The notes below the pieces were generated by a model, which was given only the letters and a program-made list of their open reading frames with translations, made no database searches and was not told where the DNA came from. Shown here piece by piece: positions 13,689-22,361 of a DNA stretch of 27,765 nt. The position numbers and the translations under genes are program-made. Origin of the DNA: an uncultured Eubacteriales bacterium (GTDB lineage Bacteria; Bacillota; Clostridia; Oscillospirales; CAG-382); NCBI GenBank assembly GCA_900551295.1, contig URVJ01000026.1:1-27765 (forward strand), given 5' to 3'. Positions within the stretch are counted from its first letter, which is position 1. Each line of letters starts with the position of its first letter.

Positions 13689-14513
13689 ATGGAAAACGGT
13701 GTAAATGCGCACGTATCCTCCGGAATAAGCGCCGACTATTTCTGCGGAACGGGACGGAAAAACTTGGGTATGCACAGACACAACAACAGCGAGGTGCTGT
13801 TTGTGCTTGAGGGGCATCTCAATTTTCTCTGTGCAGACGATATATATAATTGCAGCGGCTGCTGTCTTATATTTTTCCGCGAAAAGAAGCTGCACACGAC
13901 GGACGTCGATCCGTCAAAGCTCTACCGCAGATACAATCTCAATTTCCGTTACGGCGATATAAGCGACTGTATTGACTATGACGACGTAAGGGACGTTCTC
14001 GAACCCGACTGCCGTATACTTGCCGTAAATTCCGAAAAGGACAAGACAGAGCTGCTCTTTTTGTTTGACTCGCTGTGCTCTCTTTCAGATAAGTGCGGGA
14101 CGGTCTATGACGGCATGAGAAAAAATCTAACCGCTCTCATACTTGCCAAAGCCTCTCTTATGGGAAAGGATTCCGGGCACAGAAACGACTGCGTAGTGCA
14201 GAGCTACATTACGGACGTCATACGCTACATAACGGATAATCTTGACAAAAAGCTTGTCATTTCCGACATTGCCGGGGTTTTCTTTGTCAGCCGTGCAAAG
14301 CTTATCTGCGATTTCAAGGCGGCAACCGGAATTACGATCGGCGAGCTTATCACGGCAAAACGCATAAAAAAAGCAAAAACGCTGCTTAAACAGGGCGTGA
14401 GCGTAAGCGCCGCAGCAGGAGAATGCGGATTTTCAAATACTTGCCACTTTATCAGAACTTTTAAAAAAACCACCGGAACCACGCCGCTTAAATACTCAAG
14501 AGGTGACATATAG
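13689..14513 (+). CDS. AraC/XylS family transcriptional regulator with cupin sensor domain
   Basis: 274 residues. The N-terminal half (about 15-90) is a cupin-type ligand-binding domain: MHRHNNSEVLFVLEGHLNFLC... gives the HxHxxxE...G pattern. The C-terminal 100 residues form the two-helix-turn-helix DNA-binding domain: helix pair one LVISDIAGVFFVSRAKLICDFKAATGITIGEL, and pair two GVSVSAAAGECGFSNTCHFIRTFKKTTGTTPLKYS, with the family signature G-F-S/x-N-x-x-x-F-x-R-x-F-K-x-x-x-G-x-x-P-x-x-Y/YS. It is transcribed away from the OYE-SDR operon, the usual arrangement for a local, ligand-responsive activator of its divergent neighbour. The inducer is unknown; by context it could be the substrate of the two oxidoreductases. 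Confidence 0.92.
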   Translation: MENGVNAHVSSGISADYFCGTGRKNLGMHRHNNSEVLFVLEGHLNFLCADDIYNCSGCCLIFFREKKLHTTDVDPSKLYRRYNLNFRYGDISDCIDYDDVRDVLEPDCRILAVNSEKDKTELLFLFDSLCSLSDKCGTVYDGMRKNLTALILAKASLMGKDSGHRNDCVVQSYITDVIRYITDNLDKKLVISDIAGVFFVSRAKLICDFKAATGITIGELITAKRIKKAKTLLKQGVSVSAAAGECGFSNTCHFIRTFKKTTGTTPLKYSRGDI

Positions 14514-14609
14514 TATATTTATATACATTTCGTATAAATTGTTACCGAATTAACATATTGTTCACATTGCTGCATTATACTTATTGAAACACGAAAGGAA
14601 AAACTTCAT

Positions 14610-14951
14610 ATGATTAAGAAGATAATGTCCGTACTTGCTTTATTTGCACTGGCTGTGTTTTTTTACGGCTGTTCGTCAAAGGGCGGCAGCGTTGTCGGAA
14701 AGTGGATAGACGCGGATACCGAGCAGATATACGAATATACCGCCGACGGATATTTTTACGAATATACAAACGAGAGCTTTACGTCGGATAAGACGCGCTA
14801 TAAGGTAAAGTCCGGAAAGATCACATACTATATAGAAGACGTTCCCGAATCGGAATACTCGGTTAAATATGAGATAAAGGACGGCAATCTTGTCATAAAC
14901 GGAACGCTTGTTTACAAACCGTATTCGGAAAGCGTCAAAACAGATAATTAA
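14610..14951 (+). CDS. small predicted lipoprotein
   Basis: 113 residues with a lipoprotein signal peptide: KK basic start, hydrophobic MSVLALFALAVFFYG, and a lipobox-like F-Y-G-C with the lipid-modified Cys at 21. The mature part (SSKGGSVVGKWIDADTEQIYEYTADGYFYEY...) is a small beta-rich domain. Its opening GKWIDA...YEYTADG resembles lipocalin-like/DUF5640-type domains common in clostridial lipoproteins ('G.W......Y.F..DG'). No catalytic motif. The ribosome site gaaagga lies about 10 bases upstream of the ATG. It is 42 bp before the 583-residue gene, with no terminator between, so they may be co-transcribed. I found no clear promoter; TATACT at 14576-14581 is a candidate -10. Confidence 0.8.
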   Translation: MIKKIMSVLALFALAVFFYGCSSKGGSVVGKWIDADTEQIYEYTADGYFYEYTNESFTSDKTRYKVKSGKITYYIEDVPESEYSVKYEIKDGNLVINGTLVYKPYSESVKTDN

Positions 14952-14993
14952 TTTCCGAAATATAAATTTCCGTCTTAAAAAGGAGAAAAGATC

Positions 14994-16745
14994 GTGAACA
15001 GAGAAAATGCGAAGCGGCACATGGACGAAATCAATGATAAACTCACCCGGAAATATACAGGGCAGATTTACAGTTATACCGGCGGAAAACCGAGCTTGAT
15101 TAACGACACTACGGACAACGTATACCGTGAATATGCAATTTTTTCGTATATCAAGGACAAATCAAAGAGAGAAATTTATGAAGATGAGATAGTTTACGCT
15201 GCGGACTGGTTTGAACATCCTCATCCTTACGGCAGAGAGCACAGGGGAGAGGCGGATTTTGAGGCTATACGTCTTGTGCCGCTGTTTTTCGAGTGCCCCG
15301 ACGCGCTTACCGACAAAATGAAAGCCTCTCTCGAACGCTTTTTCCTTGTTCGTGACTTTTCGGCGCTGTATAAATCCGAAAACCATTCTCTTATGTACAG
15401 AGCGGCAAGATACCTTGCGTCTATTTACTATAAGGGACGCAAATTTGAGCAGTTCGGCATGACCGCCGAAGAAATTCATGAGAAAGATACGGCATATTTC
15501 AAGGAATTTTACGATTTCCGCGCACGCCGCGGCTGGGGTGAGTTCGACTCGCTTGGATACGGTGCGGAAATTATGCTCATAACCGCAATTCTCGCAAAGT
15601 ATACCGATGATGAAATTGTCAGAAAACGCGCGTATATGACAATGGATATAATTCTTCTCGATATGATATGCGACGGAATAAACGGAATATACGGCGGAGC
15701 ACATGGAAGAATATATGAAGGCGCGGCGCTTTCGGGTGTCGGCGGACTTACAAATCTATATGACTACTATTTCGGTTCTCCGTATGCAAAGAGCGTCGAT
15801 ATAGCGCCGCTTATGCTGCTTTCGGACTATGTTCCGTCTCAAATCGTGTACGACATTGAGTGCATGAGAAGATTTCCGTATGAAAACTTTGAGCAGAAAC
15901 ATCTACATTCCACCGAAAGCTGGGTAGGTGCTGAAATACGGCATGATTATCTCGATATGCTTGACGGAAAGGCTATATGCAAGTATACGTATGTAGATGA
16001 GGACTATGTTCTGGGAGCCGTAAACCACCAGGATCAGTATCCCGAAGAAAGCCCGGACAGATGGTATGCGCATCATCAGCAGCACGAATGGGACCTTACG
16101 CTTTGCGGCGGCAGAGATCATAAGATATTCTCACATCATCCCGGAGATCCGGGCTATCATCACATACATAACCGCTGGACGGGCGACTACGGCTGTCTTT
16201 GCAGCACGCATTACTGCAATAAAAATACGGCTGTAAGCATATACAATATCGAAAAGCAAAACCAGTTTGAGTATATAAACGCCTGCATACCGGTAAAATA
16301 TTTCGATAAGAGAATTGACGACGGAAAGTATATGTTCTTGTCGTATATGGGCAGACTTTATATAAGCGTTTACTTTGACAACGGTTTTGCCGAAACCGAC
16401 GACGCCGACTATAAGGGCATAGAGTTTATAAGTCCCGGCAGACAGAACTGCGTTGTGGTAAGAGTTGAAAAGCAGTCGGCGCACGCGTCGTTTGATGCGT
16501 TTATCGAACATATAAAGAGCCTTCCCGTGGTTTATGACAGACAGAAGCAGACCGTTGAATTTGACGGAGCAAAGGTCTGGTATCACGGAAATTCACAGAA
16601 CGGCGTGGAAAACGTATATCCTTACGGATTTACCTACAATAACCCTTACGTAAAGAGCGTATGGGACAGCGGATATATAGAGTGCGGAATACCCGGCAAA
16701 AAGGTAATCTACGACTTTATAAGAGACAGAATAATAGCGGAGTAA
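14994..16745 (+). CDS. 583-residue protein, possible alpha/alpha-toroid glycan-active enzyme
   Basis: Start is GTG at 14994 with AAGGAG (14980-14985) 8 bases upstream. There is no signal peptide or membrane helix, so it acts in the cytoplasm. Residues about 1-290 are helix-rich with repeated aromatic/acidic patches, including SENHSLMYRAARYL (about 127-140) and GWGEFDSLGYG (about 181-191). E-N-H followed by a helix, and a W-x-E-x-x-S-x-x-Y/G patch, are typical of (alpha/alpha)-toroid polysaccharide lyases and glucuronyl/heparinase-like hydrolases. Residues about 290-583 are beta-rich with a His-rich segment FSHHPGDPGYHHIHNRW (about 379-396), as in the C-terminal sandwich of such enzymes. I recognise no exact family, and catalytic residues cannot be assigned. 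It lies between a lipoprotein and rnhA, whose start follows the stop by four bases. Confidence 0.6.
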   Translation: MNRENAKRHMDEINDKLTRKYTGQIYSYTGGKPSLINDTTDNVYREYAIFSYIKDKSKREIYEDEIVYAADWFEHPHPYGREHRGEADFEAIRLVPLFFECPDALTDKMKASLERFFLVRDFSALYKSENHSLMYRAARYLASIYYKGRKFEQFGMTAEEIHEKDTAYFKEFYDFRARRGWGEFDSLGYGAEIMLITAILAKYTDDEIVRKRAYMTMDIILLDMICDGINGIYGGAHGRIYEGAALSGVGGLTNLYDYYFGSPYAKSVDIAPLMLLSDYVPSQIVYDIECMRRFPYENFEQKHLHSTESWVGAEIRHDYLDMLDGKAICKYTYVDEDYVLGAVNHQDQYPEESPDRWYAHHQQHEWDLTLCGGRDHKIFSHHPGDPGYHHIHNRWTGDYGCLCSTHYCNKNTAVSIYNIEKQNQFEYINACIPVKYFDKRIDDGKYMFLSYMGRLYISVYFDNGFAETDDADYKGIEFISPGRQNCVVVRVEKQSAHASFDAFIEHIKSLPVVYDRQKQTVEFDGAKVWYHGNSQNGVENVYPYGFTYNNPYVKSVWDSGYIECGIPGKKVIYDFIRDRIIAE

Positions 16746-16749
16746 TAAT

Positions 16750-17184
16750 TTGAAAAAGGTATCACTTTACACAGACGGCGCTTGCAGCGGAAACCCCGGT
16801 CCGGGAGGCTGGGGTGCGGTTCTCGTATACAACGGCAGAGAAAAGCGCATAAGCGGCGGAGAAAGATCGACCACAAACAACAGAATGGAGCTTACCGCCG
16901 CAATAGAGGGGCTTTCGGCGCTTACAGAGCCGTGCGAGGTACATCTTGTGTCAGACTCAAAATATCTTGTTGACGGCATGACAAAGGGCTGGGCAAGATC
17001 ATGGAAAAGCAAGGGCTGGAAAAAGTCGGACGGAAAACCCGCGCTTAATCCCGATCTTTGGGAAAAACTGCTTTGCCTTTCCGAAGTTCATAAAATAACG
17101 TATGAGTGGATAAAGGGACACGCTGGACACGAATATAACGAGATCTGCGACAGGCTTGCGGTGGAACAGTATCAAAATCTGTAA
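16750..17184 (+). CDS. rnhA: ribonuclease HI
   Basis: Cleaves the RNA strand of RNA-DNA hybrids (R-loops, Okazaki primers). At 144 residues it is a single-domain bacterial RNase HI. The DEDD catalytic set is complete: Asp in YTDGACSGNPGPGGWG (D8), Glu in RMELTAAIEGL (about 46), Asp in VSDSKYLVDG (about 67), and Asp in EICDRLA (about 132). The flexible-loop His is in KGHAGHEYNE. The basic handle region KGWARSWKSKGWKKSDGKP is present, as in E. coli-type enzymes. The start is TTG at 16750, four bases after the preceding TAA; cggag at 16738-16742, inside the end of the upstream gene, serves as its ribosome site. Translation is therefore likely coupled to the 583-residue protein, although the functions look unrelated. 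Confidence 0.95.
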   Translation: MKKVSLYTDGACSGNPGPGGWGAVLVYNGREKRISGGERSTTNNRMELTAAIEGLSALTEPCEVHLVSDSKYLVDGMTKGWARSWKSKGWKKSDGKPALNPDLWEKLLCLSEVHKITYEWIKGHAGHEYNEICDRLAVEQYQNL

Positions 17185-17294
17185 TTTTAAGATAGATCGA
17201 GATACGGTAAAACTTATCCTGTCGGACGGAGTTTCAATTTTGGGGCATAGACACAAACCGCAGATAACAGCAATAATAAAAGCGCAAAAATATA

Positions 17295-17338
17295 TCCTGC
17301 ACGGCTCGTTTTTTGAGTTTCGTGCAGGACTTTTGTTT
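17295..17338. terminator. bidirectional intrinsic terminator between rnhA and the SLH protein
   Basis: tcctgcacg (17295-17303) and cgtgcagga (17321-17329) form a perfect 9-bp stem. Plus-strand tail: cttttgttta. On the minus strand the tail is tatatttttgcg. It serves both convergent genes. Confidence 0.85.
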
Positions 17339-17352
17339 ATTGTTTTATATTT

Positions 17353-20300
17353 TCAGACCATGCTTACCTTGAAATTGTCAAGCAAGAAATTTACTCCGAG
17401 AGTAACTCCGGCAGGATTCTTTAGAGGATTTACAAATACGGTGATCTGATCCTTTGGCAGACCCGACGGGTGTATTTCGGGATCGTAGTAGGGAGCGACT
17501 GTGAAGGTGTATTCAAGGTGAACCCAGCCGTCGGAGGCGGAAACGCTTTTTGATGCTGAAACGGGGTGGTCGTATCTGTTTTGTATGTCAAGCTGCCGTA
17601 TGTCATAGTATCTCGGATTGAGATTTACCGACGCGTCCTTTATATCCGAACCGTCCGAGAGGGAAAGCAGCTTTATGTCAAACGAAACCTTGTACGTGCA
17701 GGCTGCGGTAAAGGCTGTTTCCTGACGTATGTATGACCATGACGCGTCCGAGGTATTGGTATTGGTAACTGACCAGACGTGGTTCTGCGCGTTACCCGGA
17801 TCCTGTATGCGTTCGACATTCAAGATGCTTGCGCCTCCGAAGAATGCGGTGCTGTCGTCGCTTTCGGCGTCGCCGTTTCTGAGTTCAAAGGGCTTTGTGT
17901 GCTTGTGCAGAACGAAGTTGTCAATACTGAAATCGGCTGACGAATAGGTCCCGTCGGATAGCTGTACCGGATTCATGAAAATTGAAAGTTCGTCTTTGAC
18001 CTTGCTTTCGTCGGAATAGTACGTATCGTTTACGGTAAAGGTGTATTTTATATGAACCCAGCCGTCCGAGACGCTGAGAGTCTTTACGTTTTTCGCGTGA
18101 TCGTAGCGCCTTTCGGGATCGGTCGCGGCAGTGTCAGCGTATCTCGGATTGAAATACAGACCGCAGCTTACCGAGGTGTCGCCGTTATGAAGTCCGTCAA
18201 GCTTTGCGTCAAAGTCGACGGTATAGGTTGTTCCGGCGGTAAATCGGTAATGGGTTCTTATGTATGACCATATCTGCGAATTCTGCCCCGTGACTTTCCA
18301 TATGCGGTTAGAGCTGTTTTCGGGATCGAGAACCGATTTTACCGAGATATTGTTGTTTCCCGAATAGAATGAGGTGCTGTCGGGATTTTCCGCGTCGCCG
18401 CCGTAAACAGTTTCAAGCGTTATGCTCTTTGACAGCAAACGTACTTCAAGGCTTCTGTCTTTGGGTGCGTAGATATAATCGTATCCCGACTTTTTCAGAA
18501 TACCTATAATCGGAATGACAGGCATTGCGTCATACAGTTCTACGGCTCTGTCAAGCTTTGACGGCTTTTCGTTTATGTAGACTGTGCTGCTGCCGACGGT
18601 AAAGACGTACTCGGTTCTGTCGGGTGCTCTGAGTTTTAAAATTCCGTCGTTTTTGTTCCACTCAAAGCTTATATGGAGCAGAGTCAAAAGGTGAGAATCC
18701 TCGCGCAGCGCAACATAAAGCTCCGACGGGAGAATTTCGCGCGTTTCGTCGAACTTGAGAGAAGCTTCCGTGCCGTCAACCGTTACGTTAAACGGTTTTT
18801 GTGAATCGGAATACTTCATAAATTCGATTTTTGTCACTTTTACGTTAGCATTGGTTATTGCACCGGGATCGAGACGGATAGAATAAATATCGTCCGTCCA
18901 AAGCGAATTTGAAGGTGTTTCTATATAATAATCCGTAAGTTCTGGAGTTTTTCCGACGCTGAAATCAAAGCCCTTTGCCTCATTCCATACGCTGTCGGTG
19001 CTTGTTCTGAAATACAGCTTTGCGTTAGACGCAATAGATGAGCTCATCTGTATGTGAATAACGTCAATGTCGCGCGCGGTTACGATTTTTTCGTAAGTCG
19101 AGCTTTTTTTATACCATATTTTCGGGTCGTTGCTTGAAGCAGTACCTGTAAAACCGTCGGAGGCAGAAAATCCTGCGCCTGCCTTGAAATCGGAAAATGA
19201 GAATTTGTTTTTTGCGTCGGAATCGGTAAGATTAAGACCCAAAACCGTTTCATTCGGCACTCCTGCGGTTTCTTCCGTAAGAAATTCACGTCTTAAATGC
19301 GTGTAGTAATCGGGGTAGAGCCTTGTTATGCGTTCTTTCTGCGCAGCTGTCGGCACTGTATTTACTGATGCGGAATATTGAGTGGGATTTTTTGCGAAAA
19401 CCTTTGCAGCAGCGTCAAGATAACCGAAGCCGTATTTTTTTGTCGGGAACAGATAGTGTCCTTCGCCGTATTCGTTCCAGGTGTCGAACTGAATAAACTT
19501 TCTTTTCCACTGTTCGTTGTACGGCTTTGACGAAAATTTTGCCATCTGTTCGTCTCGGAACCATGTAAGCAGCGTTGTGAAATCCGCAGGCGACATGAGA
19601 GGCGTGCGCGACTGATTCCAGCCGATGATGTTAAAGCCGGTTCCGGCAAGCGCGAGCGCGTCAAGTCCGCTTTGTTTTGCAAGATTGTAGCCTGTGGTTA
19701 TAAACTGCTTGTTTACGCCGAGGTCATACCCCATAGTGCCTATCGCATAACCCATAAGTCCGTCGCAGCCGATGTTTTTTAGCTTTGCGTTCTGAGTACC
19801 ATTGTTTCCGAGTCCCGTGAAGGTGACTATAAGACCGTCATAGCCGAGAGACTTAATATCGTTTTTCATCCACGCTATGACTTTTTTTGTTCCATCTTCT
19901 CCGCCGCACATATCCATAAAGTAATTGGAGTTGTATATTGTAAGATAAGGCTTGTTGTCAATGGTGAAATATCGGCTGTCGGAGAAATACCATTCTTTCC
20001 AGTAGTTCCAGATGTTGTTTTTGAAGTTTTCAAGCGTGGTGTTTGGAGAATTTGCATTTTCCCACATTATTGAAAAGTCAAGCATATCGGAATATTTTGC
20101 GTTGAAATATCCGTCGTGGAAAGCGTCAACCATGCGCGGCTTTTTTATGGGTTCGACCGCGTTTCCGTCGGGAGTGTACCAGCACATATGATATGCTGAA
20201 AATCCGTGTTCGACAAGGTACTTTATTTCCCAGTCTATTTCTTCGGGACTGCCCTCGTCGTAGTAGCCGAGAACGGGAGTAAGCTCGTCGTATGACGAAA

Positions 20301-22116
20301 TGTAGTCCCAGCCGTAGTGGGAACCGTTTCTCCAGAGGTTGCAGACGCTCATGGAGAGAAGATAGTCGGTTTCAAGCCTTTTTGGAACGGGGACATAGTC
20401 GTCATATTCGTATGCGCGGAAAACTTCGGCGTCGTCGAACCACATAACGGCGTCGGTTTTCGGGCAGAAGCCTATTTCGATACCGTTTGCGTATGTACCC
20501 GAAATCTTGATGTTTTCTGCGGCCGTCTTGCCGTCTATCTTTATAAGAGCCGTGCCCTTGTCAAAGTCGGCTTCAATGCGCACAAGCTGCCAGATGTTCT
20601 TTGAAAAATCGCGAAGGTGCGTGTTTCCGCAGTAAAATTTGCTGTCGGCTGTGTTAATTTTTATGACCGTGCCGCTGTCGGCAAGCAGGGAGATGTAAGC
20701 GCCGTCAGTAACGTCGGGCAGCAGTATGTAAACTTCCGAAACAACTTTTCCCGAAGTTTTCTCAAACGATTTGTACGCTTTTGACGTCTGATTTGCCGCC
20801 GCGGTCATTTTTGCACTGTATACGTCGCCCGTATTTACGGCGTTAGACAGTATCTTTTCGACTGCGATATTTCCCGTAACGTCCCATGACGCGCTTATAC
20901 CCGAACCGGGTTCGTACATTCTGAAAACGTCGTTTACGAGATAGTCTCTGTAAAGATGGACTTGTTCGGCAATCACGGTTACAATACCCTTGTCGGTGGT
21001 CCCTACCGTGAGCTTGTTTATTCCGCCGTTTATGTTGCCTGTTTCAAACTCTCCGAGATAGTTTCCGCAGACGTAGACCTTGGCTTTCTGACTGTCCGTG
21101 TCAAGCTCCAGCTTTATACGCAGAACCGAGCCTGTCTCAAAGGAGGTATACGACGTTGCATTGTCGCTTTTGCCGTTCGCCCAGATTCTGCCGCCGTAGG
21201 TGGAGATTCCGAAAACGCGGCTGTCTGTTTCGTCCGAAAAATATAATTCAAGTCCGTTTTTGCCGTAATTGAGCGAGATAATTGTTTCAAGAGAAAGAAC
21301 TCCCGAATACTGCGGATAAAACTTTCGGTATATCGAAACTCCGCTGTTTGTGCTTACGTCGGTGAGCTTGTTTGTGAAAGCGGTTTTTCCGCTGAAGCTT
21401 ATATCGCCCGAATAATCGCTGTTCCAGCCGGACGCAAGATGCGGCTTTGATCTTACGGGAATGCTCATTATAAAGTCGTCTATGAGATAATAAGCCTCGC
21501 GGTTTTTGCCGCCTATCGAAAAACGCACCCTGCTCTGAGGAATACAGGCTCTTTCAAGAACTGTTTTTGCCTGCGAATAGGTTGTTGTGTCCGACGGAAA
21601 GAAATTCCCGTATGAATCTTTTCCGGTAAATATCCCGGCGTTGTAGAGCATGAGCGCCGCCGATTTGTAAACGCCTGCCGTGTCGGGAATGTCGGAAACG
21701 GAATTTATGCTTTCGGGCGGATTTTCACCGAAAGCCTTTGAGAGCATATAAGCAAACTGCGCTCTTGTTATGTTTCCGTCAAAGGACGGTATTACGGTGC
21801 TGTCGTAAAGTCCGTTTTTAAGCGCATAGCTTTTTGCCGAGGCGGCGTCGGTTATCACCGTATCCGTAAGCTCTCCGTTAAGGCTTGCAAAAAAGCGCGC
21901 GCACAGCATAACGGCGTTGTCGGTGCTTAAAGGATCGGACGGCTTTGCGGCGTTATCGAGATCCGAAAACAGATATGCCGTCTGCTGTTCTTCGGCGTAT
22001 GCCGAAGTTTTGGCGCTGTCAGCAGGCGGTGCCTGCTCTGCGGACTGAGCTGTAAAGCAAAAAAGCGAAAGCCAAAGCGAAACTATCCCTGCCGCGATAA
22101 GTTTTGTTCTTTTCAT
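17353..22116 (-). CDS. cell-surface SLH-domain protein with GH99/WbsX-like domain and carbohydrate-binding repeats
   Basis: 1587 residues from the ATG at 22116, which has gggagag upstream; the longer frame adds 33 residues lacking a ribosome site ahead of a clear signal peptide (MKRTKLIAAGIVSLWLSLFC, cleavage near 27). Order: SLH-like region about 62-192 (NITRAQFAYMLSKAFG; AALMLYNAGIFTGK; SDTTTYSQAKTVLERA) for cell-wall attachment; LamG-like sandwiches about 212-392 and 395-572; a GH99/WbsX-like catalytic barrel about 575-905 (LGYYDEGSPEEIDWEIKYLV, HGFSAYHMCWYTP, and WNEYGEGHYLFP with the acidic pair expected for catalysis); a sandwich about 950-1110; a copper-amine-oxidase N-terminal-like module about 1114-1228; and two tandem CBM4/9-like repeats about 1239-1415 and 1418-1587, each ending (F)S/L-I/L-DNF. 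WbsX/GH99-like enzymes act on mannan-like or anionic glycans; the exact substrate is unknown. Convergent with rnhA, divergent from the kinase-like gene. Confidence 0.85.
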   Translation of the reverse strand: MKRTKLIAAGIVSLWLSLFCFTAQSAEQAPPADSAKTSAYAEEQQTAYLFSDLDNAAKPSDPLSTDNAVMLCARFFASLNGELTDTVITDAASAKSYALKNGLYDSTVIPSFDGNITRAQFAYMLSKAFGENPPESINSVSDIPDTAGVYKSAALMLYNAGIFTGKDSYGNFFPSDTTTYSQAKTVLERACIPQSRVRFSIGGKNREAYYLIDDFIMSIPVRSKPHLASGWNSDYSGDISFSGKTAFTNKLTDVSTNSGVSIYRKFYPQYSGVLSLETIISLNYGKNGLELYFSDETDSRVFGISTYGGRIWANGKSDNATSYTSFETGSVLRIKLELDTDSQKAKVYVCGNYLGEFETGNINGGINKLTVGTTDKGIVTVIAEQVHLYRDYLVNDVFRMYEPGSGISASWDVTGNIAVEKILSNAVNTGDVYSAKMTAAANQTSKAYKSFEKTSGKVVSEVYILLPDVTDGAYISLLADSGTVIKINTADSKFYCGNTHLRDFSKNIWQLVRIEADFDKGTALIKIDGKTAAENIKISGTYANGIEIGFCPKTDAVMWFDDAEVFRAYEYDDYVPVPKRLETDYLLSMSVCNLWRNGSHYGWDYISSYDELTPVLGYYDEGSPEEIDWEIKYLVEHGFSAYHMCWYTPDGNAVEPIKKPRMVDAFHDGYFNAKYSDMLDFSIMWENANSPNTTLENFKNNIWNYWKEWYFSDSRYFTIDNKPYLTIYNSNYFMDMCGGEDGTKKVIAWMKNDIKSLGYDGLIVTFTGLGNNGTQNAKLKNIGCDGLMGYAIGTMGYDLGVNKQFITTGYNLAKQSGLDALALAGTGFNIIGWNQSRTPLMSPADFTTLLTWFRDEQMAKFSSKPYNEQWKRKFIQFDTWNEYGEGHYLFPTKKYGFGYLDAAAKVFAKNPTQYSASVNTVPTAAQKERITRLYPDYYTHLRREFLTEETAGVPNETVLGLNLTDSDAKNKFSFSDFKAGAGFSASDGFTGTASSNDPKIWYKKSSTYEKIVTARDIDVIHIQMSSSIASNAKLYFRTSTDSVWNEAKGFDFSVGKTPELTDYYIETPSNSLWTDDIYSIRLDPGAITNANVKVTKIEFMKYSDSQKPFNVTVDGTEASLKFDETREILPSELYVALREDSHLLTLLHISFEWNKNDGILKLRAPDRTEYVFTVGSSTVYINEKPSKLDRAVELYDAMPVIPIIGILKKSGYDYIYAPKDRSLEVRLLSKSITLETVYGGDAENPDSTSFYSGNNNISVKSVLDPENSSNRIWKVTGQNSQIWSYIRTHYRFTAGTTYTVDFDAKLDGLHNGDTSVSCGLYFNPRYADTAATDPERRYDHAKNVKTLSVSDGWVHIKYTFTVNDTYYSDESKVKDELSIFMNPVQLSDGTYSSADFSIDNFVLHKHTKPFELRNGDAESDDSTAFFGGASILNVERIQDPGNAQNHVWSVTNTNTSDASWSYIRQETAFTAACTYKVSFDIKLLSLSDGSDIKDASVNLNPRYYDIRQLDIQNRYDHPVSASKSVSASDGWVHLEYTFTVAPYYDPEIHPSGLPKDQITVFVNPLKNPAGVTLGVNFLLDNFKVSMV

Positions 22117-22361
22117 GCGAATACTCTCCCCTGTGATATGTATTTTGCATTTTGTGAAAATTGAATATAAATATGAAAAATTATATAAGAATTTTACCAC
22201 AGAATTTATTAACAAATATACATTTGCAACGTATTTTTTGCGCCGAATTTATGAAAATGAGTAGAAATTGTATATTTTTTCTTATACTATTGATTTATTT
22301 TGCGGCGGGTGATAAAATAATAATGAAAGTACATCATAATTTCAAAAACGAGGTATTGTTT
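22117..22361. promoter_or_regulatory. divergent AT-rich intergenic region with promoter for the kinase-like gene
   Basis: Plus strand: TTGATT (22290-22295), 17 bp, TAAAAT (22313-22318), upstream of the gene at 22362. Minus strand: a TATAAT lies in the AT-rich stretch near 22180-22190, without a recognisable -35. A frame open from 22161 crosses this promoter and is not likely translated. Confidence 0.65.

Noticed and set aside
15162..15704. 180-residue minus-strand frame
   Set aside because: It is antisense to the 583-residue gene, which has the ribosome site and a protein-like sequence; no motif is seen in the antisense frame.
22161..22361. 67-residue N-terminal extension of the cytidylate-kinase-like gene
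   Set aside because: It crosses a 17-bp-spaced promoter (22290-22318), lacks homology-like composition, and the internal ATG at 22362 has a proper ribosome site before the P-loop strand.
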